DNA from: Tachypleus tridentatus
Lineage: Eukaryota > Arthropoda > Merostomata > Xiphosura > Limulidae
Direction of reading: 5' to 3'
DNA length: 64,000 nt
Assembly: GCF_004210375.1 (NCBI RefSeq)
Contig: NC_134830.1
Location: 63,359,576-63,423,575, forward strand
The notes beneath the pieces were generated by a model, which searched no databases, was not told the origin of the DNA, and saw only the letters and a program-made list of their open reading frames with translations. Of the stretch, positions 39,780-52,063 are shown one piece after another. The position numbers and the translations under genes are program-made. The first letter of the stretch is position 1. The number at the start of each line of letters is the position of its first letter.

Positions 39780-42700
39780 AAAAATAATGTGCCTTTTTCG
39801 TATCTGAAGATAATTAGGAATTTCATTCATACTGGAAAAAAAAACTTTTTTATTTTATATTTGTTGAATAGTTTTAAGAACCAATTATGTTATGTCATTC
39901 AGTTATTACAATAGTGTTACAACCATCCTGATGTTGAATGGATAAGGAAGTGATTATGTTATTTCTGTATTTTCTTATTTATTTTATACGTCCTATAATT
40001 AATATGTAATAGATCGTAGGTAAATAGGTACAGATTCCTACCTATTAATTTTCGTTTTAATATATTTTCCAGAAACATAAGTTAATATTGAATTTTTTTT
40101 AATTACTTTAAGTTGCACTCTGCATCAAAAAATTGAAGTAAATAAAAGAATAAGGTAATTGTAAATAACTTACTTTTTGATTTTTTTATTTATCGAAATA
40201 TAAATTTTACGACAGTTTTAAGTACGTTTGTTTAGCAACTGTATAAACCGTAGCTTGTTAAAAAAATAGTGCTATCCGTTGTCATGTACAAAACTAATGA
40301 GTGAATTAACCTTATTCAGTAGATCTGTGTATTTAGTCTTCGCAAAATAGATAAAACCATATATGCTTGAAATGTCTGAGAAAATAAAGAAGGAACTTAA
40401 TAAATGGCGATTCTCGGTAATTGCTTTTATGAAAGCTGTTAAAAAACAATGTTATGATGTGAAATCTAATTTGGTAGCATCTTCATCCCCTAACAAAATT
40501 AATTCGAATGACTTTTTTGCTTTCGAATATAAACTATGTGCCTGCGTACACGAGAATGAAAACATTAACTTTGCGTGTTTCTCTGACTGAATTTTCTAAC
40601 AACTTTTTGACAGTTTGTTTGCCTGCTAACGTTAAAATTGTTCAAATTCCGTTAGTTTCGCGTAATCAAATCTCAGCAATAGTTGACTAAGCCACTAAAA
40701 ACAAATTATTTTGGTTTATTTATAAATGTGAATTTTACTCCATGTTGCCTCTGCATAGTTTTGATGAGCAATAATACTGACTTTATAAAATTCGTTGTTG
40801 AATTACTTGGTTATAAAAATTTGGAGTGAACCCTGTTTCATACAGTTTCCGCATCAAACTGCATTCATATTTTCTGAACAGTCATTTTGGTTGTCGTTTG
40901 CGACTTTTTTTATAACCTTGCACTAAAGTACACCTATCAGTTTCTTTTGGAAGTAACATTTCAACTTCTTTATAACTTGTGATTTTGTTTGAGCGTTAAA
41001 ACAACAACTAAAATAGCCTATCCCTTAAGAACAGCTTTATGTTCACGAGGCCAAGCCTTCGAGCTAATATTTTCAGTTTCATGTTAATCAGCGTATTAGA
41101 GATTTATGATTGTTGCATATTGTTTAATTTGATAAATTTAATGATTTATGATATAATACCGAAAATGAAGACTTAAAGTCATTAAAATAAATATATCAAA
41201 CATCCAAGTTACCAGGAGATAAGTTATTCAAACATCGATAGGTATTCAAGAATAAATACACGAAAGTAATAAAATTCAGACTGAAGTATCTCACATTATT
41301 TTTTTAAAGTGTAACAGTAAGGCATGGCTGATGTTTTGAAATACTACGAAAGTATATTAATCATCAAATACAAACGGAAAGGTCTCGATAAAACTTGATA
41401 AAAATCCAACAGTTTCAGCAGATCCTTATAGCAAGTTAATCTTGAGGGAACTGACAACGTAAACATAAAATCATTTAGAGATATAGTAAATCAACTTCAG
41501 ATTGTTTGTTTTGTTTAACAGCTCATAAACATCAGAAAACCTCTAGGCACACTCAGATTTACTACACGTTGATGTTTCTCAATGAAAGAGGTCTAAGAGG
41601 GTCTGAGGGAGCCCGATCCCCGAAAATTTAGGCATATTGATCATATATTATTTTCATATTTTATATATGTAATAAACTCTTTTTGTATTATTTAATAAAA
41701 AATAAAAATTATATAAATACTATTACATTTTATTTGTTTTAATGAACACTTTATTAAAAATTTAGTTAAAATCTTCTGCCCCCGGAGTGCAAAAACCTAA
41801 TACATCGTATGATAACACCAGCTTTTGTAAACACGTCAAAGCACTTCCTAACACTTAAATTATTTGAAAGCAAAAGGTTTGATCCAATAAATCCGAGAAC
41901 GTTGGAATATATGAATATAGAGCTAACTTTGTATCTCAAGCTTGTTATGTGGATGTCGCAAACTCGAGAACTGCACGTGGTAAATGATTTTACTTACATT
42001 TGAAATCATTCTTCCAATTGTAGCTCATGTCTCCGTGACCTTCATGTTAACGTATGTTATATTCAAGGCAAGTGCCATTGTGAGACAGGTGTTATATACC
42101 CAAAAATAATGTTGGTTTTAAGCATGGTGTTAGGCACTCAACAAGAAAGTGATTTGGATCTGGTATTTTATTAATTTCACCGTAAAAGGTCACGCAATAA
42201 AATGGATAATGGGGCATGAACCACATATAAGAAAATAAAGAATCAGAATAGTTTTTTATCCATTTTTTATCTACTTAGCATAAAAAGTAAATAAAACTTG
42301 TCAATATTGTACCAGTGTAAACCATGTCCTGGAAGCGTCAGTCGAGAGTACTGAATAACATTGATATCTTCCAACTAGAAGACTTGAATTTGAATCCTGG
42401 TTCTGACTAAACTAAATATGTTGTACTCAGGAGTTCCCTGAAGACAGCAACTAGTTAGTAGCTCATTAATTAATTAGTAATCAATTAATGAGGTGCAAAT
42501 AAACATGGGTTCTCCCATTGGTTGGTATAACTATGACAATGATTGGATTATGATCATAGCAGCCTCATCCTATGGGCCTACATTATATATAATGTTTACA
42601 ATATTCTTCTATGTGCAACAGAAATAAACTACTTCTTTTGATTTTTTTATAAATGAAATGAAACCAGGCAAAGAATATATTGCTTTGTAGTAATACATTA

Positions 42701-42850
42701 AGTCAATCTACAGCCAACTAATTAGCAGCACCCGATTTGCAATTGTACCATATCACAAGTTTGCTTCTTTAAAATACAAATATAGTGCCCTTGCTATTTT
42801 CTATTAACCCAAAAATATAAGTTAAGCACTTGTAAATAAAAATGCTATAA
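39780..42850. other. Long AT-rich stretch without gene or family repeat
   Basis: Three kilobases with only short ORFs (the longest being 75 codons at 40363-40590, Lys-rich with five Cys, unrecognised). There is no SINE in about 3.2 kb, unusual for this window. Upstream SLC20 exons were looked for here by GANDVANSFGT-type reading and not found. Confidence 0.5.
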
Positions 42851-42852
42851 AG

Positions 42853-43095
42853 TTTGACTCGTAATCCGAGGGTCGCGGGCTCGAATCCTGGTCGCACCAA
42901 ACATGCTCGCCCTTTCAGCCGTGGGGGCATTATAATATGACGGTCAATCCCACTATTCATTGGTAAAAGAGTAGCCAAAGAGTTGGCGGTGGGTGGTGAT
43001 GACTAGCTGCCTTCTCTCTAGTCTTACACTGCTAAATTAGGAACGGCTAGGGCAGATAGCCCTCGTGTAGCTTTGTGCGAAATTCAAAACAAACC
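42853..43095 (+). repeat. SINE-A, 5'-truncated
   Basis: Starts in the anticodon region at TTTGACTCGTAATCC, so the D-arm half is missing. The box GGGCTCGAATCCTGG, full body and the tail AAAACAAACC are present. Confidence 0.9.
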
Positions 43096-43612
43096 AAACT
43101 ATGCTACAATGCTCATGAACAGTTTAATAATATACTTCACCTGGAACAAGAAGGAAAAAATTAAATATATTTAACTAAAATAATTGGACTGTAGATGAAT
43201 TGTACTTATATTATATATTACTAACATGCATATGATTTTTATATTAATTAAATGTTATTTTAAAATATAATTAAAAAGAATGAGTACTCTGCTAGGCAAA
43301 ACGTGAAACCCCGTATTTCTCTGTCTTCACAAATTTGTGGTGTCCAATCCTTACAACAGACATACTAATTTATCAGACGTTACATTGAACTTATATGAGT
43401 GGCAGACAGATAATTTATTTGTCTACACTTTTCAATCAACGACTTGTACTTGAAATAACGATTTTTTAACCACTAATAATCTTTGAAATATGTTTATAAA
43501 TATCTCTCCATTAATGACCGTCAAATGATTTCGAGCTCACTTAGATTTTCAAACTAACGGTATCTCAAATTAATGGTTGAAAAGCACAACTAGAAATTGT
43601 ATTTTTGTTTAG

Positions 43613-43740
43613 TTTGCGTTTTTTTTTTAGCATGTGTTTTCTTATAGCAAAGCCACATCGAAATATGTGCTGAATCCATTGAGAGGAGTCGAAACCCTCA
43701 TTTTAGCGTTGTAAATCCGTAGACTGTACTGGTGGGTCAC
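43613..43740 (-). repeat. SINE-B with TSD
   Basis: TGTTTTCTTATAGCAAAGCC, GGAGTCGAAACCCTC, GTTGTAAATCCGTAGAC, ending GTACTGGTGGGTCAC. TATTTTTGTTTAG (43600-43612) and TATTTTTTGTTTAG (43741-43754) flank it, differing by one T. Confidence 0.88.
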
Positions 43741-44028
43741 TATTTTTTGTTTAGTAAAGATGAAATATATCGCTAAAAAAAACTGAGGCATACTATATAT
43801 ACATACGTGGGATTGTTTGTTTCATGAATTCATGTGGGTGTATAATTTTTGAAGATAAATGATTATCCAACACAACGAACGCATGAGGTTTCATGATCTT
43901 TCTAGGTTATCATTTTTCAAAAGATTTATCGGAAGCAAGCATCCAAAGACTGAAGTTCAGATACGCCTACACTGAGAGATTTTCTACTCATATTTGTTTA
44001 AGGTAACGGAAGGCTTCTTAATCGTGTT

Positions 44029-44125
44029 TCCCACGGTGGGACAGCGGTATGTTTAGGTATTTATAATATTAAATCAGAGAGTTCGATTCCTTTCGATTTA
44101 TGCAGTAAGTCGCCTGATGTTTTTT
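44029..44125 (+). repeat. SINE-B, diverged
   Basis: TCCCACGGTGGGACAGCGGT, ATTTATAATATTAAATC, AGTTCGATTCCTTTCG and GTCGCCTGATG. It is followed by a homopolymer-rich end. Confidence 0.65.
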
Positions 44126-44176
44126 TTACACAAAAAAAAACAAACACACTCCTAGCCCTAACTCATAAACTGAAGG

Positions 44177-44453
44177 GTTTGTTGTTTTTTTTTAATTTCT
44201 CGCAAACGTACACGAGGGCTATCTGCGCTAGCCGTCCCTAATTTAGCAGAGTGAAACTAGATGGAAGACAGTTAGTCATCACCACCCACCACCAACTCTT
44301 GGGCTACTCTTTTACCAACGAATAGTGGAATTGACCGTCACATTATAATGCCCCCACAGCTGAAAGGGCAAACATGTCTGGTTCGACGGGGAATCGAACA
44401 CGCGACCCTCAGATTAGGAGTCGAATGTCTAACCACCTGGCCATGCCGGGCCT
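44177..44453 (-). repeat. SINE-A, near-perfect 10-bp TSD
   Basis: AAACTGAAGG (44167-44176) and AAACTAAAGG (44454-44463). Full head with GAATCGAACACGCGACC read on plus. Confidence 0.92.
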
Positions 44454-45017
44454 AAACTAAAGGAATTGTAGAAACTGATAAAAAAAACTCGGAGTCTCTG
44501 TTTTTGAATTCATGTATTTTTGAAATATAAAAGACAAACGTGCAACTGAAGTTCGTTATTACTGCCAATTTTATTAAATACATTCGTAACTTGCATATTC
44601 TGTCAGGAACCTACTTTTATATTTAAACTCTTTTGTCCCTTTTAATATCTGCTTTTTTGTTATTAAAACATTCTATCACGTCATTTCGTTTTTCATAGCT
44701 TGACATAGACTTTGAACTATATACTACATAGTGATTGCAAATTCAATGGCACCAACACACATCAACATTTATATAACACTAAATATACGTATTTATAATA
44801 TATTTGTATCCATACATGTACACGCAGTTTATACTGCTACGACAACAGTTAAAAACAAGAACTAGCGTTTGTATATTCCTTCATAATATAACTTACATAT
44901 TGCTGTTTTCATTCAAAATATCAGTCATTCTACTTATGATATCAATCTATGTAGGTGAAATATGTTTAACTGCTTATTTTAACCTGGCAGAATTAATCAC
45001 ACTGTATTTAAATAGCT

Positions 45018-45264
45018 TGTTTGTTTTTAAATTTCGCGCAAAGCTACACGAGGTATATCTGGGCTAGCCATCCCATATTTAATAGTGTAAGGCCCACCGC
45101 CATCTCTTGGGCTACTCTTTTACCAACGAAGAGTGGGATTGGCCGTCACATTATAATGCCAACACGGCTGAAAGGGCGAGCACGTTTGGTATGACGGGAA
45201 TTCGAATCCGCGACCCTCAAATTACGAGTCCAGCTCCTTAACCCACCTGGCCATGCCGGGTCTT
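45018..45264 (-). repeat. SINE-A, perfect 11-bp TSD, internal deletion
   Basis: TTTAAATAGCT at 45007-45017 and 45265-45275. The body jumps from TAATAGTGTAAG to GCCCACCGCC, losing about 30 bases. Confidence 0.93.
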
Positions 45265-45702
45265 TTTAAATAGCTAAACAAATAATTTTCCTACACAAGA
45301 AGTAATATTCGTAACGAAACTTTGTGTCAAATATGGAGATATTTCATTCTCTCTCCTCATTTTTGTATTCTTTCCTTTCCTTTTATTCCTTGAAACTTAT
45401 TTATGTGTTTAAGATTGGCTTGAGAGTGTTTAGGATTGCCTTGTAGTTCAAGTGTATCTAAACGTGTCCTTCATATACTCGAATATTATCGTAAGTATCC
45501 TTGATAGTCACATGTGAATCAAACGATATTTTAGAAAGATGTCTAGGTTTTCTTTTCTACAATAACGTTTGACGTCCATTTTTGTATGCTGCAAAACTGT
45601 ATTTTATTATTCCGTACGAAAAGCCTTTCATTTTGTATAGTGTTTTTTCTGTATTTTTTACTACTAAAATAAAACGTACCTCAGCAAAGCAAATAAATCT
45701 TA

Positions 45703-45946
45703 TACGGGGTGTTCTGAAAGACACTGTGCGGTTTTGTAATCATGTTTTATTCAGTCTATTTCAAGCCAGCAACTGATAGCGGTGTTTAGAAACAAAATAA
45801 GAAGGATCCAAGCCTGTATTGATGCCAACGGGGGTCACTTTCAACATTGTCTATAATTGTCATTCATATTTACCTCCTATATTCTATATTGAAACATGTC
45901 TGTTAATAAATATAGAAGTGCACAGTGACTTTTCGAACACCCTGTA
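45703..45946 (+). mobile_element. Tc1/mariner-superfamily remnant, 244 bp, with TIRs
   Basis: The left end TACGGGGTGTTCTGAAAGAC is mirrored by the right end, whose reverse complement begins TACAGGGTGTTCGAAAAGTC. The repeats match over about 27 bp with a few differences. TA flanks both sides (45701-45702 and 45947-45948). A short plus-strand frame (45782-45856) reads VFRNKIRRIQACIDANGGHF then QHCL and a stop, the typical C-terminal end of a transposase in this superfamily. Most of the gene is deleted. Confidence 0.85.
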
Positions 45947-46008
45947 TAATTCCTAAAAATGCAACGAACATGTGTATTTTTAATATAACTACCATCACAT
46001 TAATTATC

Positions 46009-46130
46009 CTCTAATGGCACAGCAGTATATCTGCGGACTTACAACACTAGAATGCAAGTTTCGATACCCGTGGTGGGCAGAGCACAGATAGCCCATCGTG
46101 TAACTATAACTGTATTATTCTAAAAATATT
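46009..46130 (+). repeat. SINE-C
   Basis: CTCTAATGGCACAGCAGTAT, CTGCGGACTTACAACACTAG, GTTTCGATACCCGTGGTGGG, AGCCCATCGTGTAACTATAA. Well kept. Confidence 0.85.
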
Positions 46131-46799
46131 TCCTTAAATTGTCATAAAAGTCGAAAAAAATAAAACAGTACATTTTAAGAAAGCGTTTAAAATGGAAACT
46201 AAATTCTAAGAGAAATAAATAAATAAATTAATATATATGCAGTACAAATAACTCACAAAATGAAACTTTAACATATTTTTAAAGTAATAGGTTATGTATG
46301 AATTTGTACATGGACGTATATCTATAACAAAGCTACTAACAATATCTTCCACTGACACTAATTTTTTGATGCCATTTCCATTAAAGGATTAACTGCCATT
46401 CTTATAACTCACCCACAGTTTAAAGCGCAGGAAATATTGTAAAAGAATGAAGGTTACTTTTGTATGCACTACTATCAATTACACGACAAACCACCAGTTC
46501 AAATGATTACATTAGGTAATATAATTACTCCGTAGAGATGTTATATAAGCATTTAAATTATTTTTTTTAAATGTCTAAGGTTAGTACTGACGATAACTTG
46601 CGTGGCCACGCTGCAAATTTATATGGAAAAAAAATATCGCCACGAAAACAAAACTGTGATTATTTAGAGTGACTGTGCTCTTTACTTTCTTGTGGGTACG
46701 AAACAGTGAGCGAAATAACATCACAAATATTTGAAATAAAGGGATGTCACAAAATCCTTAAGATCCTCTACACTACACACGAAATCAACAAATATGTTT

Positions 46800-47195
46800 A
46801 GAACCAGACAAAGCTACACTATTGTTGTAAAAAGAAAATTAGCATGGTCTGAACATGTGATTCGCACATCGAGACGGCCAAAGACCATCTTACAAGGCAC
46901 AACTGAAAGATAAAGAGTGTGTGTGTGTGTTTTCTTACAGTAAAGCCACATTGGGCCATCTGCTGTGTCCAACAAGGAGAATCGAACCCCTAATTTTATT
47001 GTTGTAAATCCGAAGACTTGCCACTTTACTAGCGGGGGAAGAATGATAAAAAGAGGAACAACACAAAGGAAGACGTGGTTGACAACATAAAAGAATCGAC
47101 AAAACTTCCCTTCCCAGACACGTTGACAATTGCCAGGGACAGAATTCAGCATCTCTATATGGTCCCCTTGATAGTTTCGACGGTTTCGTGACAGG
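46800..47195 (+). pseudogene. C-terminal end of a LINE ORF2, split by SINE-B
   Basis: Before the SINE the frame reads VVKRKLAWSEHVIRTSRRPK then TILQGTTER. After it, RGTTQRKTW, DNIKESTKLPFPDTLTIARD and RIQHLY. Joined across the SINE this has the order W.GHV.R...LQG...GR.R..W.DNIKE, common at the C-terminus of LINE endonuclease-RT proteins. Clade is not decided. Frameshift and stops are present. Confidence 0.65.
46918..47039 (-). repeat. SINE-B nested in a LINE remnant
   Basis: (GT)n tail, TTTTCTTACAGTAAAGCCAC, GAGAATCGAACCCC, GTTGTAAATCCGAAGAC and CTTTACTAGCGGGGG. The flanks GATAAAGAG and GATAAAAAG look like an imperfect TSD. Confidence 0.85.
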
Positions 47196-47514
47196 TGATG
47201 AGACAAGAAAAGCTTCACAATTAGACACATTAATAATCGATATTTGTCAAGTATTCAAGTTAAATCCATAATTCTTTAATCCATTAAACGATGCCTTCAC
47301 TAATCAGAGCTACTAAACACAAATCCTGAAACCAGTCACTCTACATTTTCCAATGTTAGGAACATTTGAGTTTTACCGTTGAACCTCACCGAGCAATGAG
47401 AAAAGTAATCCGCGAAACATTAACAAAATCAAATAAAACGACTGGGTTATGAGAAAAAGCATGTATTATTTACCATCTGGAACAAGAACTGAAAAATGCT
47501 TGTAAAAAAACTGT

Positions 47515-47905
47515 AGAAAACACGACTATGGAAACAGTGACGTTTCGAAAAAAAAAACTAGACCTTTTTATTATTTTTTTCTGTTAATCTGAAGATGACC
47601 TAATATTGTTTTGAATTTTGTGCAAAGCTACTCGAGGGCTAGCTATCTGCGCTAGCCGTCCTTAATTTAGTAGTGTAAGACTAGAGGGAAGGTAGCTAGT
47701 CATCACCACCCACCGCCAACTCTTGGACTACTCTTTTACGAACGAATAGTGGGATTGACCGTAACATTATAGTGCCCCCACGGCTGAAAAGGCAGGCATG
47801 TTCGGTGTGACCGGGATTCGAGATGTCCTAAGAAGGTCAAAACATTGGTTTGTATTTTATTTTAATTAAGGTTTTAATACCCATACCAGCAGTCTTTAAA
47901 TTATT
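47515..47905. mobile_element. Palindromic element, copy 2 (split by SINE-A)
   Basis: The left part keeps GTGACGTTTCGA, CTAGACC and TTAATCTGAAGATGACCTAA. The right part keeps GATGTCCTAAGAAGGTCAAA and TTTTAATACCCATACCAGC. These match the arms and centre of the element at 18561-18748. The arms are more decayed. Confidence 0.7.
47604..47822 (-). repeat. SINE-A, 5'-truncated, nested in palindromic element
   Basis: Full body, head cut off in the T-arm at GACCGGGATTCG. The flanks AGATGACCTAA and AGATGTCCTAA (one mismatch) are the TSD made within the palindromic element. Confidence 0.88.
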
Positions 47906-48261
47906 TTTTACTTCAAGTGACCTTCTCGTCCTCATGAAAGAAGCTAGACCGTTAAACGTTTTCCTTTAAAACGAATCATTTCATGTAAAACAAAAAAGTG
48001 TTTAGCACAAATTTAGCATTATTTAACGCCAGACTCTAGGTTAGATACTGTGCATTAATTTCTAATCAAAATGACGCAAGTGGCTTTTGTTCAAGAAATC
48101 TTCTAAATCGATCTGTAAAAGCCGTTTTTCTTCTGAATAGGTCAAGCTATTTGGCAAAAAATGTCTACAAAATGATGTAAAAAGGGTTATGAGTAATAGC
48201 CAATGTTTAAGTATCGGCAGGTAATATAATAACTGCGTTAAGACATATTTGTTATAGGGTA

Positions 48262-48390
48262 TTCAGCGCACCAGTGGCTCAGCGGTATGTCTGCAGCCAT
48301 ACAACACTAAAATCCGCGTTTCGAAACCCTTGGTGGGCAGCGCCCAGATAACCCTTTATGAAGCTTTGTGCTTAATTCAAAACAACAGCA
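48262..48390 (+). repeat. SINE-C
   Basis: CACCAGTGGCTCAGCGGTAT, CTGCAGCCATACAACACTAA, GTTTCGAAACCCTTGGTGGG, AGCTTTGTGCTTAATTCAAA. Complete. Confidence 0.85.
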
Positions 48391-48399
48391 ATCTTGGGT

Positions 48400-49026
48400 G
48401 TTGTTGGTTTTTCCAATACACGTTAAAATAAATATATAACTATTAAAATTTTAAAAAAGTCGTCAGTGTACAGCTTAAAATTATCTCGCGAACCACACTT
48501 TGGGAAACACTGCGCAAGAGTGTTTAATATCTGGCTTTTTAAAATAAATTAAGTCAAATATCAATACGAGTGTTTACGAGGGTAACTTAAAACTAGTGGT
48601 TAGTTCAAACTCCAATCACGATACAAGACTTATACCGTCTTTTACTTCAACTTTATCTGCGGTTGTTTATGCATGTTTCAATCAAGTAAACCTAAACATC
48701 AAACGCTTATAAAGAACAGCCAAGGAAATGTTTTCAGACTACGTGGTTCATAAAATAATCATATGGTATTTAATTAAATTTTACTTATAAGGCCAAAACA
48801 AAATCACCTTGGTTAATTAAAAAGTAAGAAATTTAGCTAATTAAGAATGATATGATCATTTTTAATGAGATTTACTTGTACGTTGAATACGCTATCACAT
48901 GTATAACTGGAAGAAACTATTTTAAAGGGAAGTTACATGAATTGTACTGGAAATATTCAAGACTTATTTTCATTAAATCATTTAACAAAATAACCTGTCT
49001 TGAAGAAAGTGCATACACTATACGTC
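48400..49026. other. AT-rich, no recognised feature
   Basis: A 67-codon plus ORF (48852-49055) runs into the tandem array and has no motif. Confidence 0.5.
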
Positions 49027-49373
49027 AACGCAAAATATTCAAACTAAGAGTGTAAAAAAGTTATGACTAGCGCAATATATCCAAACTAAACTGTGTAAAA
49101 AAAAGGCATGATCAGAGCAAGATATCCAAACTAAACTGTGTAAAACATGCATGATCAGAGCAAGATATTTAAACTAAACTGTGTAAAAAAGACATGATCA
49201 GAACAAGATATCCAAACAATACTCTGTAAAAAGAGACATAATCAAAGCAAGATATCCAAATTAAACTATGCAAAAAAAGACATGATCATAGTAAGATGTC
49301 TAAACTAACTGCATAAGAAAAGTAATTGAAAGCGCAAGATACCTAAACTCATTGTGTAAAAAAGTGGTTGACA
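49027..49373 (+). repeat. Minisatellite 1, about 43-44 bp period, interrupted
   Basis: About eight units of the form CAAGATATCCAAACTAAACT then GTGTAAAAAAGACATGATCA. Spacing of the CCAAACTAAAC landmark is 45, 43, 43, 44, 43 and 43 bases. One more unit follows the LINE at 52683-52720, so the array was cut by that insertion. Confidence 0.92.
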
Positions 49374-49775
49374 CTCCAGCTGCTGATGCTACTACCAGCA
49401 GACACAACACGGTAGGTGACAGTCACCGGTTTTAAGGATGTCCATGTAGGCGTAAGGATACCCTCCAGGGGTCGTTTACGACGGTGGGGTTGCTATTTTG
49501 CTCCATTGGTCAGTCGCCGCCCGCCTAACCCAGGCAGCCCCTGAGCAACAGGCACTAACCCGTCGCTGTCTACGTGCCTCATTGAGCGTATGGAGCTTAA
49601 GGGCAGTGCCCCAACAAGTGTACAGTAACTTATCGCCTAGAGATACATAAACTTGACAATTAGCGCCCATGGGTATGCTGGCCAGTGCTACGGTGTGCGT
49701 GCGCCTGGACAGGTGACCCAAATGGTCAACAGGAAAAGAGTGGATTAGAGTAAGAGGAGGAAAAGAAGTCTTAGG

Positions 49776-50420
49776 ATGAAGAGGCCTGGGAAAAGAGCTG
49801 GAAAGAGACAACTCATTGGAAAGTATGAAAGATTGAGAAGGAAACATCTCATCGTTGCATATTGCAACATCAGGATAATAAGAGAAAGCAAACTTATCTT
49901 GGAGAAGGTAATTGGGACATTTGGCCTGATACTTCTGCAAAAGACCAAGCTACAATACAATGCTGAGTTCGATTTGCAATCATGGATTTGGGTTAGACTG
50001 TTAGGCAATAGTGGGCTAGCCATCGCCAGCAGGATAAATAGCACTATCAGAGTAGAACGTCTGGATAAACGTCTGTATACAACAGTCACAATAAGAAGAT
50101 TCAGTTAGTGAGAGTGTCAGATCCCAGACTTCCCAGCCCACTAACCATGGCCAACTTTTATATGGTGTGACAGTGCACCCAGTGCTAAAGAGTTGGAATT
50201 CCTTCAGGACCTGAGCTTCAATTATTGCCCGTTTCTCATTGTGGGGAACTTCAGTTTACGTCACACCAGCTGGGATTCCACCGGCTACACCAGAAATGGC
50301 CAAGGACTGTTTGAGGCCCTCACTAAGTTAAATCTTTGCATCTTCAACAGTGGAGAACGTACAAGGCTTGTAGAGAGATATGGGAACCCTGACACAGTAA
50401 TTGGTGTGATGTAAGCTTCT
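49776..50420 (+). pseudogene. Endonuclease domain of the 3.3-kb non-LTR element
   Basis: HLIVAYCNIRIIRESKLILE (the usual WNIR start) leads to LILLQKTKLQ and then a frame change. FLIVGNFSLRHTSWDSTGYT follows, equivalent to the family GDFNxxHxxW motif with the catalytic Asp replaced by Asn. FEALTKLNLCIFNSGE follows, ending GNPDTVIGV where an SxID/TxID motif is expected. Broken by stops between segments, it is inactive as written. Confidence 0.8.
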
Positions 50421-50989
50421 TTTACCAGCTCTGTCATATCACTCCTTCGAGGAAGAAGGCCTTGTACAATCGGAGAGACAAAACCGGGATTTGGGCGACT
50501 ATCAAGGACAGAATCAAGAAAGAGAAACCTCCAAGGACCATAATCACATGTAGAAATGCTCCATACTTGTGAAATTCTGACATGAATGCAGCCTGGAAAA
50601 AAAATAACAGAAAGGAAATAGAGTTTGAGCAGTGCAGGGGCACAACTAACTTGAAAGTCTTCACCAAGCTAAGGATTGAACGTAACCCTGCTACCTCAAG
50701 GTTCAAGAGAACTGCAGCTAGAACCATCAGAGCACAATAGGATGGGTTATGTGATAAGCCCAACCTCAACACCAGGGAGTTTTGGAAGTTCCATAACAAG
50801 CTGAAAGCTCGGAGGTCTTCTGGAAGAACCACTTTGTACAGTGACTTTGAACAAGTACTGCTCACCGATGAAGACCAAGGATAAGTCTTTTTTGCTAGAT
50901 TCATCAATCAAAGTAGTCACAGACCAGGATCACAGGACAGTGGTCAGGAATCAAATTGAAGAGATGGTTAAAGTGAGTGAGACCATGCA

Positions 50990-52063
50990 GTGCTTCAACA
51001 TGGAAAGTGTGATAGATGCCATCAGGACCAACAAGGAAGGAGCACCCGGACCAGATGACATCACTGTCAAGAATGTTAAAGATCTGCCTACAAAGGTGAT
51101 CCAGTGATCCAGAGCTTAGCAAAGGCTTCTGAACAGAGCTTGAAGTCAGGAGTCTTCTCAGAAGTCTGGACAGATGCTTTCATAAGTGATACGCCAAAGC
51201 CATAAAACGAAACAAAAGCCTCAAAGGATATCGTATCATTGTGGTACAGAATTTTATTGAAAAGATCCCTGATAAAGTTTTTGCTCGCTACATCACCAAA
51301 CAGGTTGAGTACGAGCTTTCTGGTGGTCTTCTGATGGAAGGTACAGACCTCAACGTAAACTTGGATCAATGCCACCAGCTTTACAGCAGAAACGTAGTCT
51401 GGTTTTAAACGGAAGAAAAACATTCTAGCAGTTGTCCTTGATCTTGAATATACCTATACTAAGGTTCGACTTTCTCTCCTCGCTGACAAGATGTTGCACT
51501 TGAGACTTCCAACTTTGTGTATTAGATGGTTTATGTCAGCCCTTAGCCAGCGCCAGGTCATCATGAAACATGATGAACGGAGGTCAGACTGGTCAACCAT
51601 AAGCACTAGCCTCCCACAGGGTTCACCTCTATCACCTGTCCTTTTTACCATTTACACCCTTGATCTAGCAAGACTGGACAAACCTGACATAAGAATAAAA
51701 ACCTTTGCTGATGACATCTTGGTTCATATCAGTGGGACATCTACAGAAATTATCACAAGTAGGATTCAACCCATGCTGGACAATATAAGAGACTGTTGTA
51801 AAGATAATGACATGCTGATTAATCCAGAAAAGGCAAAAGCACTGTTCCTTACTCTCAACAACCGTGCTGACACATCAGATATTCCCATTCCAACCTTCAG
51901 AGGCACAGAAATTTTACAGGAAGGTTCATTGTGCTCTCTGTGCATTATGTTTGACAGGCAACTGAGCTTCTCCAAGCATATGGTTGAGCTCATTGTCAGG
52001 GCCACAAAAGGAATAAATGCCCTTCATGCTGCAGCAGGCAGCATGCTGAGAGATGTCACTTGA
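50990..52063 (+). pseudogene. Reverse transcriptase of the 3.3-kb non-LTR element
   Basis: After GAPGPDDITVKNVKDLPTKV a stop and frameshifts follow. The region recovers at IPDKVFARYITKQVEYELSG and ILAVVLDLEYTYTKV (the first catalytic Asp motif). An open stretch of 190 codons (51491-52063) then holds SLPQGSPLSPVLFTIYTLD, KTFADDILVHISG and INPEKAKALF. C-terminal sequence with LERLQNACLRI-like order continues past 52063 in other frames. Confidence 0.85.

Noticed and set aside
46814..47230. 138-codon minus-strand ORF
   Set aside because: It spans a SINE-B and the antisense of a LINE C-terminus.
49027..49373. CRISPR-like array
   Set aside because: The units are contiguous with no distinct spacers, and the DNA is animal nuclear. 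It is a minisatellite.
49476..50089. Long minus-strand ORFs over the 5' part of the 3.3-kb LINE
   Set aside because: The plus strand holds endonuclease motifs over the same bases. The minus frames are shadows.
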